Source: Limnomonas spitsbergensis (taxonomy: Eukaryota; Chlorophyta; Chlorophyceae; Chlamydomonadales). Taken from it: DNA of 64,000 bases. Shown here in pieces: positions 44,920 to 58,300 of this stretch; the first letter of the stretch is position 1; every line of letters begins with the position of its first letter. The position numbers and the translations under genes were made by a program. Location: positions 5,268,501 to 5,332,500 of the forward strand of contig JAYJMM010000041.1 in NCBI GenBank assembly GCA_037349105.1. Reading direction: 5' to 3'. The notes under the pieces are model-generated. The model saw only the letters and a program-made list of their open reading frames with translations. It was not told the origin of the DNA and did no database searches.

Positions 44920-45150
44920 TTTACAATCCAACGGGGCATCACATTTGATGCATGGGACTTGTGCCCGTAAATCGGGACAGGCACTAAATACGCTAGGACA
45001 ACGAGCGAAAACCAGTGACCCCCCTGGGCAAGCAACCAACACACAACCACTGAGCAGTAGCGTGGGAATGAACCCCATAGTGCAGAAGATTAGCCCCAGC
45101 CATAGAACATGACGTGGGTGCAAAATAGTTCGGTTGGACGCCTCCTAGGA
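44920..45150 (+). repeat. Dispersed repeat, copy 1 (pair at 63245-63470)
   Basis: Shares with 63245-63470, in the same order and orientation: gatgcatggga/gatgcagggga, caggtgccc-like words, caacgagcgaaaa/caacgagcggaaaa, ggcaagcaacc/ggcacgcaacc, and the end catgacgtgggtgc. Neither copy has a consistent reading frame. Confidence 0.65.
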
Positions 45151-45517
45151 AAATTAAAAAGGAAAGGAGAAGATCTAAGTGAAATATAAGTCTGTGTAAA
45201 AACTGTGTGATGCGTGAGCGACACTATAATGAGATTTAGTGTTTCAAAAAATGTGAAATGGGTGAGGCACTATGTGTTGTGTAACTTAAGTGAGTAAAGT
45301 GTTTAAAAAGTGTGAACTGTGTTGTAAAATCATTGAGATGAGTACCGGGTGTGAAACTTCTGCAAGTGAGCGATTTCAATGTTGCATAAGTAATCTAGAA
45401 ACAAAGATGAGACCGGAGAAAGGAATTGTGATAATCAAGGGGACAGTCTTCCCATCAAGGACTCTTAGTCAAATCTCCCGCAAATTTCCCCCTTAACCTG
45501 ACAAATGAGGTCAAAAC

Positions 45518-46715
45518 TCATGCGGCTACCTCCACCCCATCCACAAAGAGCCGAGCACGCGTGAAAAACACCCTCAACTTCATTTCCTTGGCAAACTGGA
45601 ACTTGGGCCAGAGCTCATGCCGTGCCGACAGCTCTGCAGGGGACATATCATCCCAGATGGTGACACCCTTGCCTGCCAACTGAATCCTCATGTACACGAT
45701 GCTCTCGGCCTCGCTGCGATTGTCCACGCGGAACTTGATCTTCCGCAATAACTTGCCGTTGGGATCCGGCTTGCCCATGCGGAAGGCACTACTGACATTG
45801 ATAGTGATGCCCATGAGCTTGCACACTGTCTCACAGACCTGAGCCGCACAGTCCTCCCCCAAACCACCCTCTGGTAGGCCGGATATGACAAAACTGGAAT
45901 CCCTGCCGTCCTGCATGGCGGGCAGCGCAGTGCCGCTGGCACCCACGCTGTTGCCAGCCCCGCATGATGGTGCAGCCGCTGCTGCTTGCCGCTCTGTGTT
46001 TTTGTTTCTTCTGATGTTGTCGCCGCTGGATCGTTCAGTCTCTGCTGTGAGTGTTGTTCCTGCTGTTGTTGCTGTTAGTGCTGCTGCTGCTGTCTCCATC
46101 TTCTTCATGTCTGCCTTCACATCGGCTTGCTCCCTCTGCATCGCTGCTATCTCGCCATCCCTGCCGTTGAGGACGCTCAAGCCAGCCTTCAGTTTTGCCA
46201 TATCATCACGAATGATCAGAAAAGATGGCTCGGCGACATTCTTCACCCACGTAGCAACCATTTCCTCGAACTCCACGTATTTCCTCCTCAGTTCATCACA
46301 CTTCGTTGCGTGTATCTGCAGCATCAGTCCGTAGTCTTTCTTGGAGATCTGATCCACCATGGGACGCACCACCCCGATCTGTCCCTCCAGCCACAAGGTT
46401 TTCTGAGCTTGCAACGCGCTGCCCCCTTGCAGCCGCCCGACAATCTCCTCCAGCACACACACTTTCTGCGCGAGGACCAGAATTTGGTCCTCCAAACGCT
46501 CGCGCTCGGTTCCTCCATCCCTTCTCATATCGATCCTCATCCATCCCAGCCTCAGAAGGCCCCTCGCCTCGATTGCAGACCTCGCCTTCATCATCAAATC
46601 GCAAATGTTGTTGCTTGTCCTTCCTGTTCGATCTTCTGCCTTTGCCTGCGCTGCTGCCCGTCGAACCTTGCAATATCTGCTGCAGGCTAAAATCGTCGAA
46701 TAAATTCTTCGGCAT
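45518..46715 (-). CDS. L1-type LINE ORF1 protein (RNA-binding), frameshifted near the start
   Basis: From 46597 to 45518 a 359-residue frame has a coiled-coil region (ERLEDQILVLAQKVCVLEEI), a Lys/Glu-rich linker, an RRM-like segment (SSFVISGLPEGGLGEDCAAQ, FRMGKPDPNGKLLRKIKFRV) and a C-terminal domain (GVTIWDDMSPAELSARHELW). That order is typical of L1-clade ORF1p, which coats LINE RNA. A better N-terminus (MPKNLFDDFSLQQIL) begins at ATG 46715 in another frame, with the switch near 46520-46590. No ORF2 follows on the 3' side (45517-44530), so the element kept its 5' part and lost its 3' part, the opposite of usual LINE truncation. Confidence 0.75.
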
Positions 46716-46718
46716 GAT

Positions 46719-46840
46719 GATGGTCAGCAAGTAAGCCGGATGGTCAGCAAGTAAGCAGGATGGTCAGCAAGTAAGCAGGATGGTCAGCAAGTAAGAAGGA
46801 TGGTCAGCAAGTAAGCAGGATGATGGTCAGCAAGTAAGCA
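46719..46840 (-). repeat. 20-bp tandem repeat, six copies, directly 5' of the ORF1 start
   Basis: Unit gatggtcagcaagtaagcag repeated with one or two substitutions. It ends four bases before the proposed ATG of the LINE ORF1, so it would be the 5' UTR or monomeric promoter array of that element. Confidence 0.9.
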
Positions 46841-47500
46841 TCTGAATTTTTTCATGTCTCAGCTGTGATGAGCTTCCAATGCATGCACTGCTGCTCACAA
46901 CTGACTCATGCACTGCTGCTCACAACTGACTCATGCACGTTCCACCGGATATTTGATTGTAGCCACGCCTTGGGACCTCCCGTTACAACTTCGTTTGCAA
47001 GCAGAGGACCCATGATGTGCCTCTAGGTAAAACATCCGTACTACACACTCTTCTTATGTGGAAATGCAGTCTTGATCAAATCCTGACACCTGCATAACGT
47101 ACGTATGAACATGATATGTCTTGCCTCCGAGGGGGGTCAAAAAAAGCCAGGAACTTATCCCCACAAAAAAACGAGCACCGAAGCCTACCACCCACCCACC
47201 TACCACATCCGGAACCCACTGAAATTTAAATATCTCAGGCAGAATTCAAAATGACAGGGCATGTAACGGGTGTTTTTTGATCAGCTTGGCAAGTCGCTTC
47301 TACTGGTATATTTTAATGCGTTAGGTGATGACAACGCATGCCAACAGTCAATTTTATTACTGGGCTCAGCCAGGCTATTGAGTACCGACTAATGCTCGCT
47401 AGCAGCGATCACAGTTGATACCAACAGTCAATTTGGGTACTGAGTCCGGCCAGCCAGGCTCTTGACTATCGACTGCTTCTAGCTAGCGATCACATGTTCC
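46841..47500. other. No gene seen
   Basis: Short direct duplications are visible: cactgctgctcacaactgac twice near 46890-46930, and ccaacagtcaatt followed by a gggctcagccaggct-like word twice near 47340-47460. No reading frame is supported. Confidence 0.5.
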
Positions 47501-47506
47501 CACTTT

Positions 47507-47694
47507 TCAGAAAGCAGATGGCCTGGATGGCGGTGGCAATGCCATGGCATCAGCCTTCATCTTGGCCATGAGCTCCCTCACTGCCTTCTTCCTCTCCCTC
47601 AGCGGGACCTCTTTGCCCCCTACTCCCTCTAATTCCTCCACCGTCACCGCGTACCTTGCCACATCTGCCTCCGCCAGCTGCTGATCAGGATGGG
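47507..47694 (-). CDS. Possible terminal exon, unrecognised
   Basis: On the minus strand, a gctgacag acceptor (at about 47695) is followed by an open frame of about 60 residues ending at TGA 47507. It is charged and helix-prone (EVPLRERKKAVRELMAKMKA) with a Pro/Ser-rich end. Codon use is GC-leaning like the real exons in the window. No upstream exon could be linked, so this may be an isolated fragment. Confidence 0.3.
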
Positions 47695-47928
47695 CTGTCA
47701 GCATGTGATCAAGGTAGTGATAGCACTACCATGTGCTGCGTGTCTTACAGCTCTAAATAAGGCTGGCTCAGCTGGTTTCCGGGTGTCTCCAAAGGAACCA
47801 AACCCTCAGTATGGGGGCCAGGGGTTCACGCGGTAATTCAAGCAACACTAAGGATGTCAATTGACTCATGTTGGCAAGAAGAGCACAGAGGTGCCGCTGC
47901 CAGCCTCAACAGACGTCCAGAAAGAAGA

Positions 47929-48894
47929 TACCGTAGTCACGGACGTGTTTCGTTGTTTTCGGAGTTCGTTGTTGCTTAAGAAAGCCGAATGATTTATCGC
48001 GGACCTTTTGGTTGTTTTGATTCGTTGCCCCTTAGCGAATGCCAACTTTTTGGTCCGTTTAGCCTTACCCGCTTGTTTACGCTACGGAAAAGGCAGTAAC
48101 AGAGCAAAGGTCATCTAGTAAAATGCATGACTCGCCCAGTTTGTGCTTGGCAGACAGCACGTTTCCGATTGAGGACCCCGGAACAAAAGTGTACGACGGT
48201 CTTCTGGTCTTCGGGAGATTTCCGGGGAGGGTGTTTCTGCAAACACTCCGGAGCCACACACCGGAACGTGAGGCCGCGTAATCTTGCGTGGTTCAGGGTT
48301 TACTGCGACATTGCCGAATGTGTGCCTATATGTTATCTGCGCTGTTGCTGCTGCTTCTGCTTCTGCTGCTGCTGATAATGATGATGATAGGGATGACTCG
48401 CTCGCGGAGTGACCAAGGCCGAGTCGGCCCGCGGCCTTTCTGCAGGGCCGCCCCCATCACTACCGCCCGATAAGTTCATGGGAAGAAAAATGCGGCGATT
48501 CATGTTTATAAACAAAAGCTATTCGAAGGCCTGAAAACTCTCCGGGGTCTTTGGAATTTCCGGGGGGGGGGGGGGGGGGGTCCCCGGAAAAACAAGAGAC
48601 GTACTGTACGACTCTTGGTGGTCTAAAGGCTCCGGAGATTTTCCGGGGTCCAGTGTTTCAGCTCAAAACACCCCGAAAAGTTTCCGGGGTCCAATCAGAA
48701 ACGTGCTGAGAGAGTTGGGACCGTTACCTGTCATCACCATACTGGCCGTACTGCCGTATGTGTCGAACGTCGTGTCGAAGGATCTTACTTTTTATGATTC
48801 GGTCCCCTTAAGCACGTCTAAAAGGTTTATTCTTTATGATTTGTTGTCCCTTGAACAAAGATCTAAACAACGAAACACGTCCGTGACTACGGTA
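47929..48894. mobile_element. Non-autonomous DNA transposon, 966 bp, ~30-bp TIRs, TA target site
   Basis: The left end taccgtagtcacggacgtgt continues ttcgttgttt. The right end is its reverse complement (aaacaacgaaacacgtccgt then gactacggta), matching over about 30 bases. If the leading TA is the target duplication, the termini start CCGTAG, as expected for a Tc1/mariner-type insertion. Weaker inverted similarity continues inward (cgttgccccttagcg / cttaaggggaccg). The interior has no transposase: it holds a TGC/TTC run near 48345-48375, several ttccgggg words and an unbroken G run at about 48560-48580. Confidence 0.85.
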
Positions 48895-49319
48895 CAAAGT
48901 TGTCCAAACAGATGAATTTTTGGGACACCCACCCACCCACCCCAACTTTGCCCCCCCCCCATATCCCCCACCCCCCTGGGCCAAACCATATTTAAAAACA
49001 GCTATGGAAAGCTCTCCTCAAGCTCAACAGAAAAGGGGATGGGGTCGATTTTTGTTTGGTTTTGCCCCCCCCTCGAGTGTTGCTTTGCCCCATACGATGG
49101 CAATTTCGGCAGACTTGACACTGTTGCAAGGAACGTCAAGTTTTGGGAGTCAAGGCTATGCTTTTGTTGAGCCACTTTGTCAGCGATGGCATGGCCCACC
49201 ACGGTCAATCAAGTCACTGTACGGTTTGTTGGTTTGAAAGTAGTTAGCTCGGTTTGAAACCCGAAAGCGGGATAAGCAGATCATGGGTGGCGCTATTGCG
49301 TAAAACTCTCGAGTTTAAA
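48895..49319 (+). other. Immediate upstream region of the PEP carboxylase gene
   Basis: Starts at the transposon border. It contains a C-rich patch (48950-48980) and an AT patch (ccatatttaaaaacagc, about 48978) that could act as a TATA-like element, but distance to the proposed ATG leaves this unproven. No upstream ORF is supported. Confidence 0.3.
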
Positions 49320-52300
49320 ATGATCGATGAGGATGAATCACAGCTAATTGAAGTGAGTAGCGATGGCTTCAACAGCAACAGCTGTTCGATGCGCTGTCCT
49401 GGCGTAATAGCGCTTCGAACAGGATTCCCCGGGATTTTCCCATGAACTTCGCCCGGCCCTTGGCAGTTTAATCGATGCCATGCCTTCGCAACATTGTAGG
49501 ACCATACCGAGATAAGCCTACAGCCGCTCGATGACGATTGTCGACTTCTGGGCTCCTTGCTGGATGCTTGCTTGAAACATGAGATCGGCGATGTCATGTT
49601 CCACAAGGTAGACGAGCTGTTTGATTTTCATGAAAAATAGAGCTTATTAGGAATTTAATAGGGGAGACATGGAGAGAGACTCCGTAACGACACGGTCCCA
49701 CTGGATTGTCCGTTCCTGGGAGATTCCTGGGAGATTCCCCTGCAATTTCGGACTTGTGGAACCCGTTCACCGCCCCCTTGGATGTTGCTACTCCAGGGTG
49801 GCGTCCTCGCCTGTGCCTTGTGTTTATCAATGACATGCTGAGCCAGCTGGGACCGAACCATAACCGACCCCCCCTGATTGCTCCCTCATGCACCCGCCCT
49901 CGTGCTTCTCCCAGGTCGAGAAGATTCGCGCCATCGCCCAATGCGCGGCAACGCTTGCCAGCAAGGGCGCAGTGGTGAGGGGCTTAAGAGAATCATGCTC
50001 GGCCAAGAACAGAATCAGAGGAGTATAAACTAGAATATGCCTCCAGGACTCCAGATCCCACGCTACAGATCTCTCTGGGATGGAACCATATGCCTCTAGA
50101 GTCTACACTCCAAATTGGGGGGGAGACAGCTTCTACCATGGGCAACTTTGCGCTCATGGTACCAGTCAGTGGGAAGGTGCCATGCCAAGTATACCGCTCC
50201 ATGCAGGCCTGCCGCCGCCCAGGGCAATAACAGGATATGGTAACCTTGGTTCGGAATTTGCACAGTCTACCTCAGGACCTGTGCCCATGCTACACATCAC
50301 AGAGGCGTAATCTTGCACTTCTCCTGTGCTGTGCTGAGAGGCTGATGCAGGTAAGGCAGACGGAACCAGCGCTGGGATATAGGCAGGTATGGCAGTTACA
50401 GACACAGAGGCAGCAGAGGGAACCGAGGGAGAAGACGCAGTGGCAGGTTCAGGGGCAGCAGAGTAATCAAGGGCAGCAGAGGCAAGAGGCAGCAAAGGCA
50501 AGAGAGGCAGCAGAGACAGGGTCGAGGCAGCTGTGGCAACAGAAGGAGCTGAGGCAGAAAATGCAGCAGAGGCAGCAGGGGCAGGGTCAAAAGGCAGTAG
50601 AGGCAACAGAGGCAGTAGAGGCAGGGTCAATGGTAGTAGAATCAGGGGCATCGGCAGGGTGGAGGCAGGGAAAAGGGTAGAAGCAGAAGCATTAACAGAG
50701 ACAGGGTCAGATTATGTAGGGGTAAAGTAGAGGCAGATGTAGGCATTATGATTTGGCTCTTTCGTGAATGGAGATAAAATTAATGCCCCACCCGCCCATG
50801 CTGAGGGCTGCATGCTTTTCTTATGCTTGTGATTGGTGCTTGTGACTTTCGTGGATAGCTGCACGATGCATTATCTAGGCCTGGATCTGACCTAGAATTG
50901 TCCCAGAGCTGGCCGATCGCTGCTGGCGCCCTCTGATTTTTCTGTACCTAACGATGGCCTATTGGGCCCTGAAACTAACACTGGCTGGCAGCGAGGTCCT
51001 GCACCAGCCTAGAGTATGTGCGTTGGGCCGCCTATCCCCAGGCGTTCACAGCGCCATTTGCAACAGTACCTCCAGCCTGTTTTCCCCGTCTGCTGAAATA
51101 TGTTACACAATTGAGAAAGTTAGGTCCCCCTGGATCCCACGCCCGCCCAGAGTATATACATTGCGCACCCATTCCCCGGACGTCCACCAGGCATGCGCAG
51201 CAGTACCACCTGCCTGTGCAGGGTTATGGCAGGGTTTCCAGGCTCGATAAGATGCCCTGCACCGCCTTTACTCGAGAATCCCACGCCCTGAACCCTGTGC
51301 ATTAGCGCCCCCCTGCATCTTTTGCTGAGGAGGCAGCGAGGAGGAGGCATGTGTATCACCTCGACAGATCTTACTGCACCATATCTCTAGGAAACAAAAT
51401 ACTGATGCCGCATGCCGTTAAATAATTACGGAATGACCCAGCATGTACCCCAGATTAATCCGAACCAAAGGATTTGCCGAGTTTTGGACCAAACCGTCTG
51501 GATCTGAGCTGTCACGTACTGTTTGGTCGTTGTTGTTATAAAGTTGACGCAACGACCCTCAGCCTTTTTCGAAAGGGCCAAGCAGAGTGAACCGGGGGAT
51601 GACCAGAAAACGAGAATCTAGACAGACACTGGAGAACAAACCAAACCACCAGCGACAAAGACAACAGACAAAACACAGTTCGGTCCCGCCCTGTACTGCC
51701 CCTATGCCCACCCAGGACTCTTCGGCCGCCCTGTCCGAGAGCCTGGCCAATGAGCTCATGGCGATGGATATTGATGAAGCCATCCCGCTGACCAGGGCTT
51801 GTGGTCACTACCTGAATCTCACAGCCATCGCAGAGCTACAGCACAGGTGTGACAATCCCCATTTGGGGATGTGAGGGGGATCAGCCATCGGATGGGTACA
51901 ACAGGGGGAGGTTCGAAATCCAAGGCGAAAAAGGCAGGGGTCGTCGAGGTGGGCCATTTAAAAGTGTACATTGCAACGACACTATTGAGCTGAAGGATTA
52001 CAGCTGTTTGTGATCTGAGTCGTCGCATTCGGCGGTATGGGCGGCATTGACCTTAGTGCGCGAGCCAAGGCCAACTTTCGTGGTTGCGCCCCAGGGAGTT
52101 AGGGTAGGGGGATCTCTACTCGGGCAGGGCAGGGGACAGATAGACACGAGGGAAGGGAAGTGAGATGCTTCTATATTGAGACCCTGCAACCCATCTTATT
52201 TTAATTCAGTGAGGACAACTGATTTTATGCTGACCATCAAGACCCCAGATGACCTCTAGATCTGTGCCTAGCAAACTAAGGGTCATGTTTTCCATGGAGG

Positions 52301-55300
52301 TAAAGCTGCGGGCAACCGTGGGAAAAGCTGGGAGAAACGTAACCGTTAAGATAGCAAGTCAAGTGAATGAATGTTCCGGGAATGTTCCTTGCGCCCTTAA
52401 TGTTGTTTTTCCGGCGTCAGAAGGAAAGGTGTGATCTTGCCCATCCACATACGCCCGTCAACCCTCAATGCATTATGGTTGATTTGGAAGATGCTGAATG
52501 AGGTGTTCGCTGCAGAGGACAATGGACCGGACGATTGATCATTCTTGCCAGACAGTTCTCTGATTCTTGCTTGTGTCTGTTCAAACAAACTCTGGGGAGG
52601 GATCCTTTTGACCAGGCTTTGCATCCTTTCAGGCTGCGTAAGAACCGGCTCAACCCCAAGCGCAGCAAATCCTGCGAGGAGGTGTTTGCCCGGCTGAGGT
52701 CGGAGGGCATCAGCGGCGACCAGCTGTATGAAGCGATCGCCAACCAGGTGAGATCCTTTTGGAATGGAATGTGTCTCAATTCAAATTGATTGAACTCGAC
52801 AGCTGTGCTGTCGGAGGGCATCAGTGGCGACCAGCTGTATAAAGTGATTTCTACCAAGTTTAGATCTAAAACTTGGATTTGTTCATATAAATTCATCGGT
52901 ATATAATGTAACCGATAGAACTCGACAGCTTGAAGGTACTCGATTTCTGAACCCAGTTGGAATGGGCCTGGTCTAGGGATTCGACCAGGAACATGTTCAG
53001 CTTAAACTCGTTACAATTCACGCAATATCCTCTTGTTCTTGCTTAAATACGGATTTGTCATTAATTCTGCTGGAAGATGAATTGCACAGAGTGTATTCAT
53101 TGGTATGCTCGTTGAAAATTTTGTTACAGCCTCATTGTGCCCACTCAATGGCCAATTCTGAGCGTTCCAGATGATGCTTAATTTGCATTTGCGAGCATTA
53201 GATTTATCACCCATGGCCAAGAATAGTCCTGACATGGTACAGCGGTTTCAAGGACCCGGGTTATGAACTTGCTGTACTAGCAAGATTGCGGGCCACTCCC
53301 CCCCCTCTCAGCCTCATGATGGCGCATCTCAAGTACAATAATTATACAAAACCGTGCAGCAACTCCGGGTAAACCTCGAAATATGTACCGTACGGTATTT
53401 GGTGACCAGAAAGCATATTATGATTTTGTTGTTCTTACCGGTATGGTTTACATTGTGGTAGTGTCACAAAGTCGCTGGCCCTAGCGTCTCTCGCTCTCTA
53501 GATTTCAAATTGTGAGGGGCGGAACAATGGCAAAACCTGTGCCTGGCGGAACTTGCAAAATATGGATGGTGTCGTCGAAACTACGTATGGTCATCTTCAC
53601 TTGTCTCTGCACAAATCTGGATTCAAATCATGAAATCACAGATCCACCTGCTCTTTTAAAAACTCGAGATATGAAAGAAAAACGCCAAAGCCATGTCAAG
53701 ACAGTTAAAGCACCGCCATCGCATCATGTGTGGCGCATTGTATGTGCTGTTCTGCTTATTGGCGCCACCTCTGCAGCGAAGTTAGAGATGCAGGTAATCT
53801 GTTTCTGTCAAGACTACAGTATTAAGTAATAAGGAACAAATGTTTCTGAACACGCAGCTCTCCGGAGCGGAGTGTTGCGTGAAAAAAACAGTAAATGACT
53901 GTGCCGCATTACAGGAACCGAACTACTGCAGACGCTCTAGATAGCATGGGCTCAAAGCCGGCCCTTGAGGAGGTCGTTCATGACGGAAAGGTCCAGGCCA
54001 CTGATGAAGAAAGTATAGGCCATCGGCCAAAGGAGGTTAGGTCACCGACCAAGTTCATGTCACCGACCAGGAGTCCCTGAGTAGAGGTTACCAAAAGGGC
54101 TACAAACTAAAACTGGCACTCTATGTGAGCACTGCCGTGGACAGGCACGCCGCTGACGCATTTTGTGGCCCGGGAAATCCCCAAACTTGGTGCCCTCGCC
54201 CGCTGAAAAGGCTGGGGGAGAGACATGTTGTAGGAAGGTGTGCAAGGGTAACCCATATGACATGGTCCTGGTTGTGATCACAAAAAAACCGAAGCTCCAT
54301 GGACACCTTGAAGCTCGTCACCGGAGAGAAGCAAGGTGGACATGAGACAAAAGAAGGGTGGGTGGGTGGAACAAATCAGTGACTAAAGGAGCGCTCAGCA
54401 CAAGTAGAGCCCACTGATCAAGTAATAAAAACAGTAAGTGAAGTATACCGAATGCTGCTTTCTATCGATGTCAGCTACTATGGGCATCAGCGCGTTCAGG
54501 AACTTGGTTTGTATGAGGAAACCTGGGGATACATTTTAAGGAATTTCAGTCATGCTGCATTTGGCCCGCGACAACACCTCTTGCTGCCTTCATCTCGACC
54601 CTTATGTGGCTCATCTATGCGACCCTTATGTGGCTCGACCCTTCCGTGGCTCATGTTTGCGGCCACATGGCTGACACCTGGTGCCTTCCTGTTAGCAAGG
54701 CAGCAGCCAGAGCACTTGCCGCAGGTCGTCTGGCTAGCGCTCCTGCCCTGGGGTCGGTGGCATTCAAAGCATACCATTGACCTGTCAACTGGGGGTGGAG
54801 CAGCAGCACGCCCATGGAGGGGGACAGCAACTGAACGTGAGAAAGCTACTTCAGGCACCACACTTCGTTTAGCTGCTGCAGGCCACTTTTCAGCTCGTTT
54901 GCGGTCATCAATCCCCGGCCTTACCCTTCAGCTGGCCCCGGAGGGCCATGCCCATCTTCTCACATGGCTTTATTGCCCCGTACCAAGACAGGATGTTGCT
55001 GTTTATGGCATGCATGAATTTCTGCACAAACACGCCTTACATGCGTTGAGACGTAAGCTCAATGAACTGCGGGTCCTCTGTGGCTGCGAACTTGTTCTCA
55101 TTACTGGGGGGTGTCCAGGGTCTCAAACTCAATAATTAAATAGCAGATTCCAAGCTGCTGGACTGAGACTGGAGGTTCTGTTGGTTCGCAAGAGTGCGGA
55201 ACCTGTGACAAACTGGCTTTGACATGATAATGTCTTTCTGCAATACACGAGATCATGTTTAGATTTGCCTGCGTCGCAAAGGCATCGCAGCGGTCTACGG

Positions 55301-58300
55301 TAATGACGACGACCTGTCCCAAAAGAGATTCCTTAAATTATTGAGTCCACATTTTGGAACATGTAGACGATACTCACGTCAAAAGGGGCCTCTTAAATTG
55401 GCCTCTCACTGATTTTCGGAATTTGAATTCGCCGCAGGCAGCATGTCAGGCTTGGAAGGTGGGGTTTACTCTCGAAACCACAATATTTAACCTTTCACCC
55501 TGGAGAAGTTTCTCTGCTTCACCCTCTGTATCCTTTAAATGACCCTGAAATCACCCTTCAACCTCTTATCCTTTCAACAGCCCTATACACTCTTACCCCC
55601 TGCACTTGCCTTAATATGTCTCTCACTCCAATTGCCCTGCCCCCCCGCAGACTGTGGAGATTGTCTTGACGGCGCACCCGACCCAAGTGAACCGCCGAAC
55701 CATGCAGCACAAGCACACAAAGGTCGCATCCCTCCTGCAGCTGAACGACAGGTACAACCATCAGTTTATGGATGGAAATCTGGACTGCGTTCACTCAATC
55801 TTGGTGCTGTTTATTTGCGGGATGGATCTGGACTGCGTACATCTTCACCTGGTTTTGTTAATTTTCTGGATGGGTCTGGATTTTGCACATTTGAACCTGG
55901 TGCATTCCTGGTGCTGTTTATTTGTGGGAGGGACCTTGACTAGGTGCATTTTTACCTGGTGCTGTTAAGGTTTTGGATGGATCTAGACTGCACATTCAAT
56001 CTTGATGCTGTTTATTTGCTAGAAGTATTAGGACTGTGTACATTTAACCTGGTGCTGATAATTTGCTGGATGGATCTGGACTGCGTACTTTCAAACCTGG
56101 TGCTGTCTGTTTGCTGGGTGGATCTTGTTTGTATGTATTAGAGCTTAGTGCTGTTAATTTGTTTGGCGGATCTGGACTGCGTACATTTATACCTGGTGCA
56201 GTTTATTTGCTGGACAGATCTTGACAGCACATATTCTCAGCTGATGCTATTAGTTCTCGATGGAACTGGACTACATACATGCAAAACTGATGCTGTTTAT
56301 TTGCTGTGTGGATCTGGTCTGTGTGCAGTAGAACCTGCCGCTGCCTATTTGCTGGATGAATCAGGACTGCGTGCTTTCATATGTGGTGCTATAAATTTGC
56401 TGGATGGATTTGGACTACATGCATTTAAACCTGCTCCTGTCTATCTGCTAGATGGATCTGGTCTGCCTGCATACAAATCTGGTGCTGATAATTTTCTGGA
56501 TAGATCTGGACGGCAGACATTTAGTTTGGTGCTGTTTATCTTCTGGGTGGACCTGGACTGCGTTCTTTCCAATCTGGTGGTTCTGTTTTGCTGCATGGAT
56601 CTGGACTGCATTCAAGACAATCTGGTGCTTTTGTTTTACTGGGTGGATCTGGACTGCCGTCATGACAGCCTGGTGCTGTTAATTTGCTGGATGGATTTGG
56701 ATGGCGTACACTTAAATCGGTGCTGTTTATATGCTGGGTGGATTTAAGCTGATGCTGCTAATTTGCTGGATTGGTCTGGCCTGGGTACATTCAAACCTAA
56801 TGCTGTTTATTTGCTGGAAATATCTTGACTGCATATATTCACAGCTGACGCTGTTTTTTCTCTGGATGGAACTGGACTGCATGCATACACAACTGCAATT
56901 GTTTCTTTGCCGGGCGGATCTGGTCTTTGTTCACTCCAATCTGCAGCTGCTCATTTTCTGGATGGATCTGGACTGCATATATAAATACCTGGTGCTCTTT
57001 ATTTGCTGGGTGGCTATGTACTGCATATATTTTAAGCTGATACTGTTAATTCGTCGGATGGAACTGGACTGCATACATTCTAGGCTTGAGCTGTTCATTT
57101 GCTGGATGGATCTGAACTGTATTTCTTCTAAGCTGATTCTGTTTTGGTGCTGGTTGCATGATTCTGGGCTGCATGTATTCAAACCCGGAGCTATTTCTTT
57201 GACATGGGAATCCAAATGTGAACCTGTTTATTTGAATGGTGGATCCAGACAGCATGCATGTTAATCTGAAACCGTTTTTTCCGCTTCTATGCTGTGCACA
57301 AGTGATGAAACATTTCCAATATTGCAGATGATTTATCAACACCTATGTTCACAGACTTTATCTGAAGCACGGTCATGACTAAAATCTCTGTTTCCAGGGT
57401 TGATCTAACAAAAGATGAGCGCGAGACTGTGCTGGACGATCTGAAGCGCGAGGTGATGAGCCTGTGGCAGACAGATGAGCTGAGAAGGCAGAAGCCCACA
57501 CCGCTCGACGGTGAGATAATGAATTTGAACCTTGAACCCTAAACAAATCTGGGGCTGAGCCTGTGGCAGACTGATGAGCTGAGGAGGTAAAAGCCAACAC
57601 CGCTGGACGGTGAGGCTGCAAACCCCGGAAACAGAAGGCAAATCACTGTAGGACTGCACTGGGGACGGGGACACAGTGGATGTCCCATGAGCTGATGAGG
57701 CAGGGGCCCACAACGCTTGAACTGGATATGGTGAAACATGAACGAAGGGCCGATTCCAGCTGTTTGAACTGCTTTTATGGCGTTGTTGTCCTAAGTATCT
57801 CCAGATGTTCGCTCCCTTTAACTCATGTCCATGTCGAAAGCATGCTGTTGCTTTCATGGCACCTTGCTGCTGTTAGTTTTTGTCTCTAGATGCCTGCTCT
57901 GTTCTGCATCTTCAGAAGTCCCTCTGGATGTCATCCTCACACCTTTATTTTTGACGTTCTTTTTGGAACACCAAGCTATTCTCACATCGTTTCCTCTTAC
58001 TCCCTTTCAATGATGCCGTACCGCTGCTTTTGTTTTCGTCTTAACTCCTAGAGGCCCACTCCGGGATATGCCTTCTGGATCAGTCCCTGTGGTCGTTGCC
58101 CCGGCATCATTTGTTTTGTCTCGGCCACGCTTTTCTGACGTTTTATTTTGAAGGCACCACACACCCTTGCTGCTGCTTTGCAGAGGCCCGCTCCGGTCTT
58201 CACCTGCTGGAGCAGTCCCTGTGGACAGCGGTGCCCGCCTTCATGAAGCAAGTCAGCAAGGCACTCAAGAAGCACACAGGTGCGTCCTGTGCCCAAAACC

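Noticed and set aside
50237..50680. Gln-rich 147-residue ORF
   Set aside because: Translation of a short tandem repeat inside PEPC intron 3; the exons on both sides join in phase without it.
55654..57264. Leu/Cys/Trp-rich plus-strand ORFs resembling membrane proteins
   Set aside because: Translations of the intron 6 minisatellite; hydrophobicity comes from ctggat/tttatttgctgg words.
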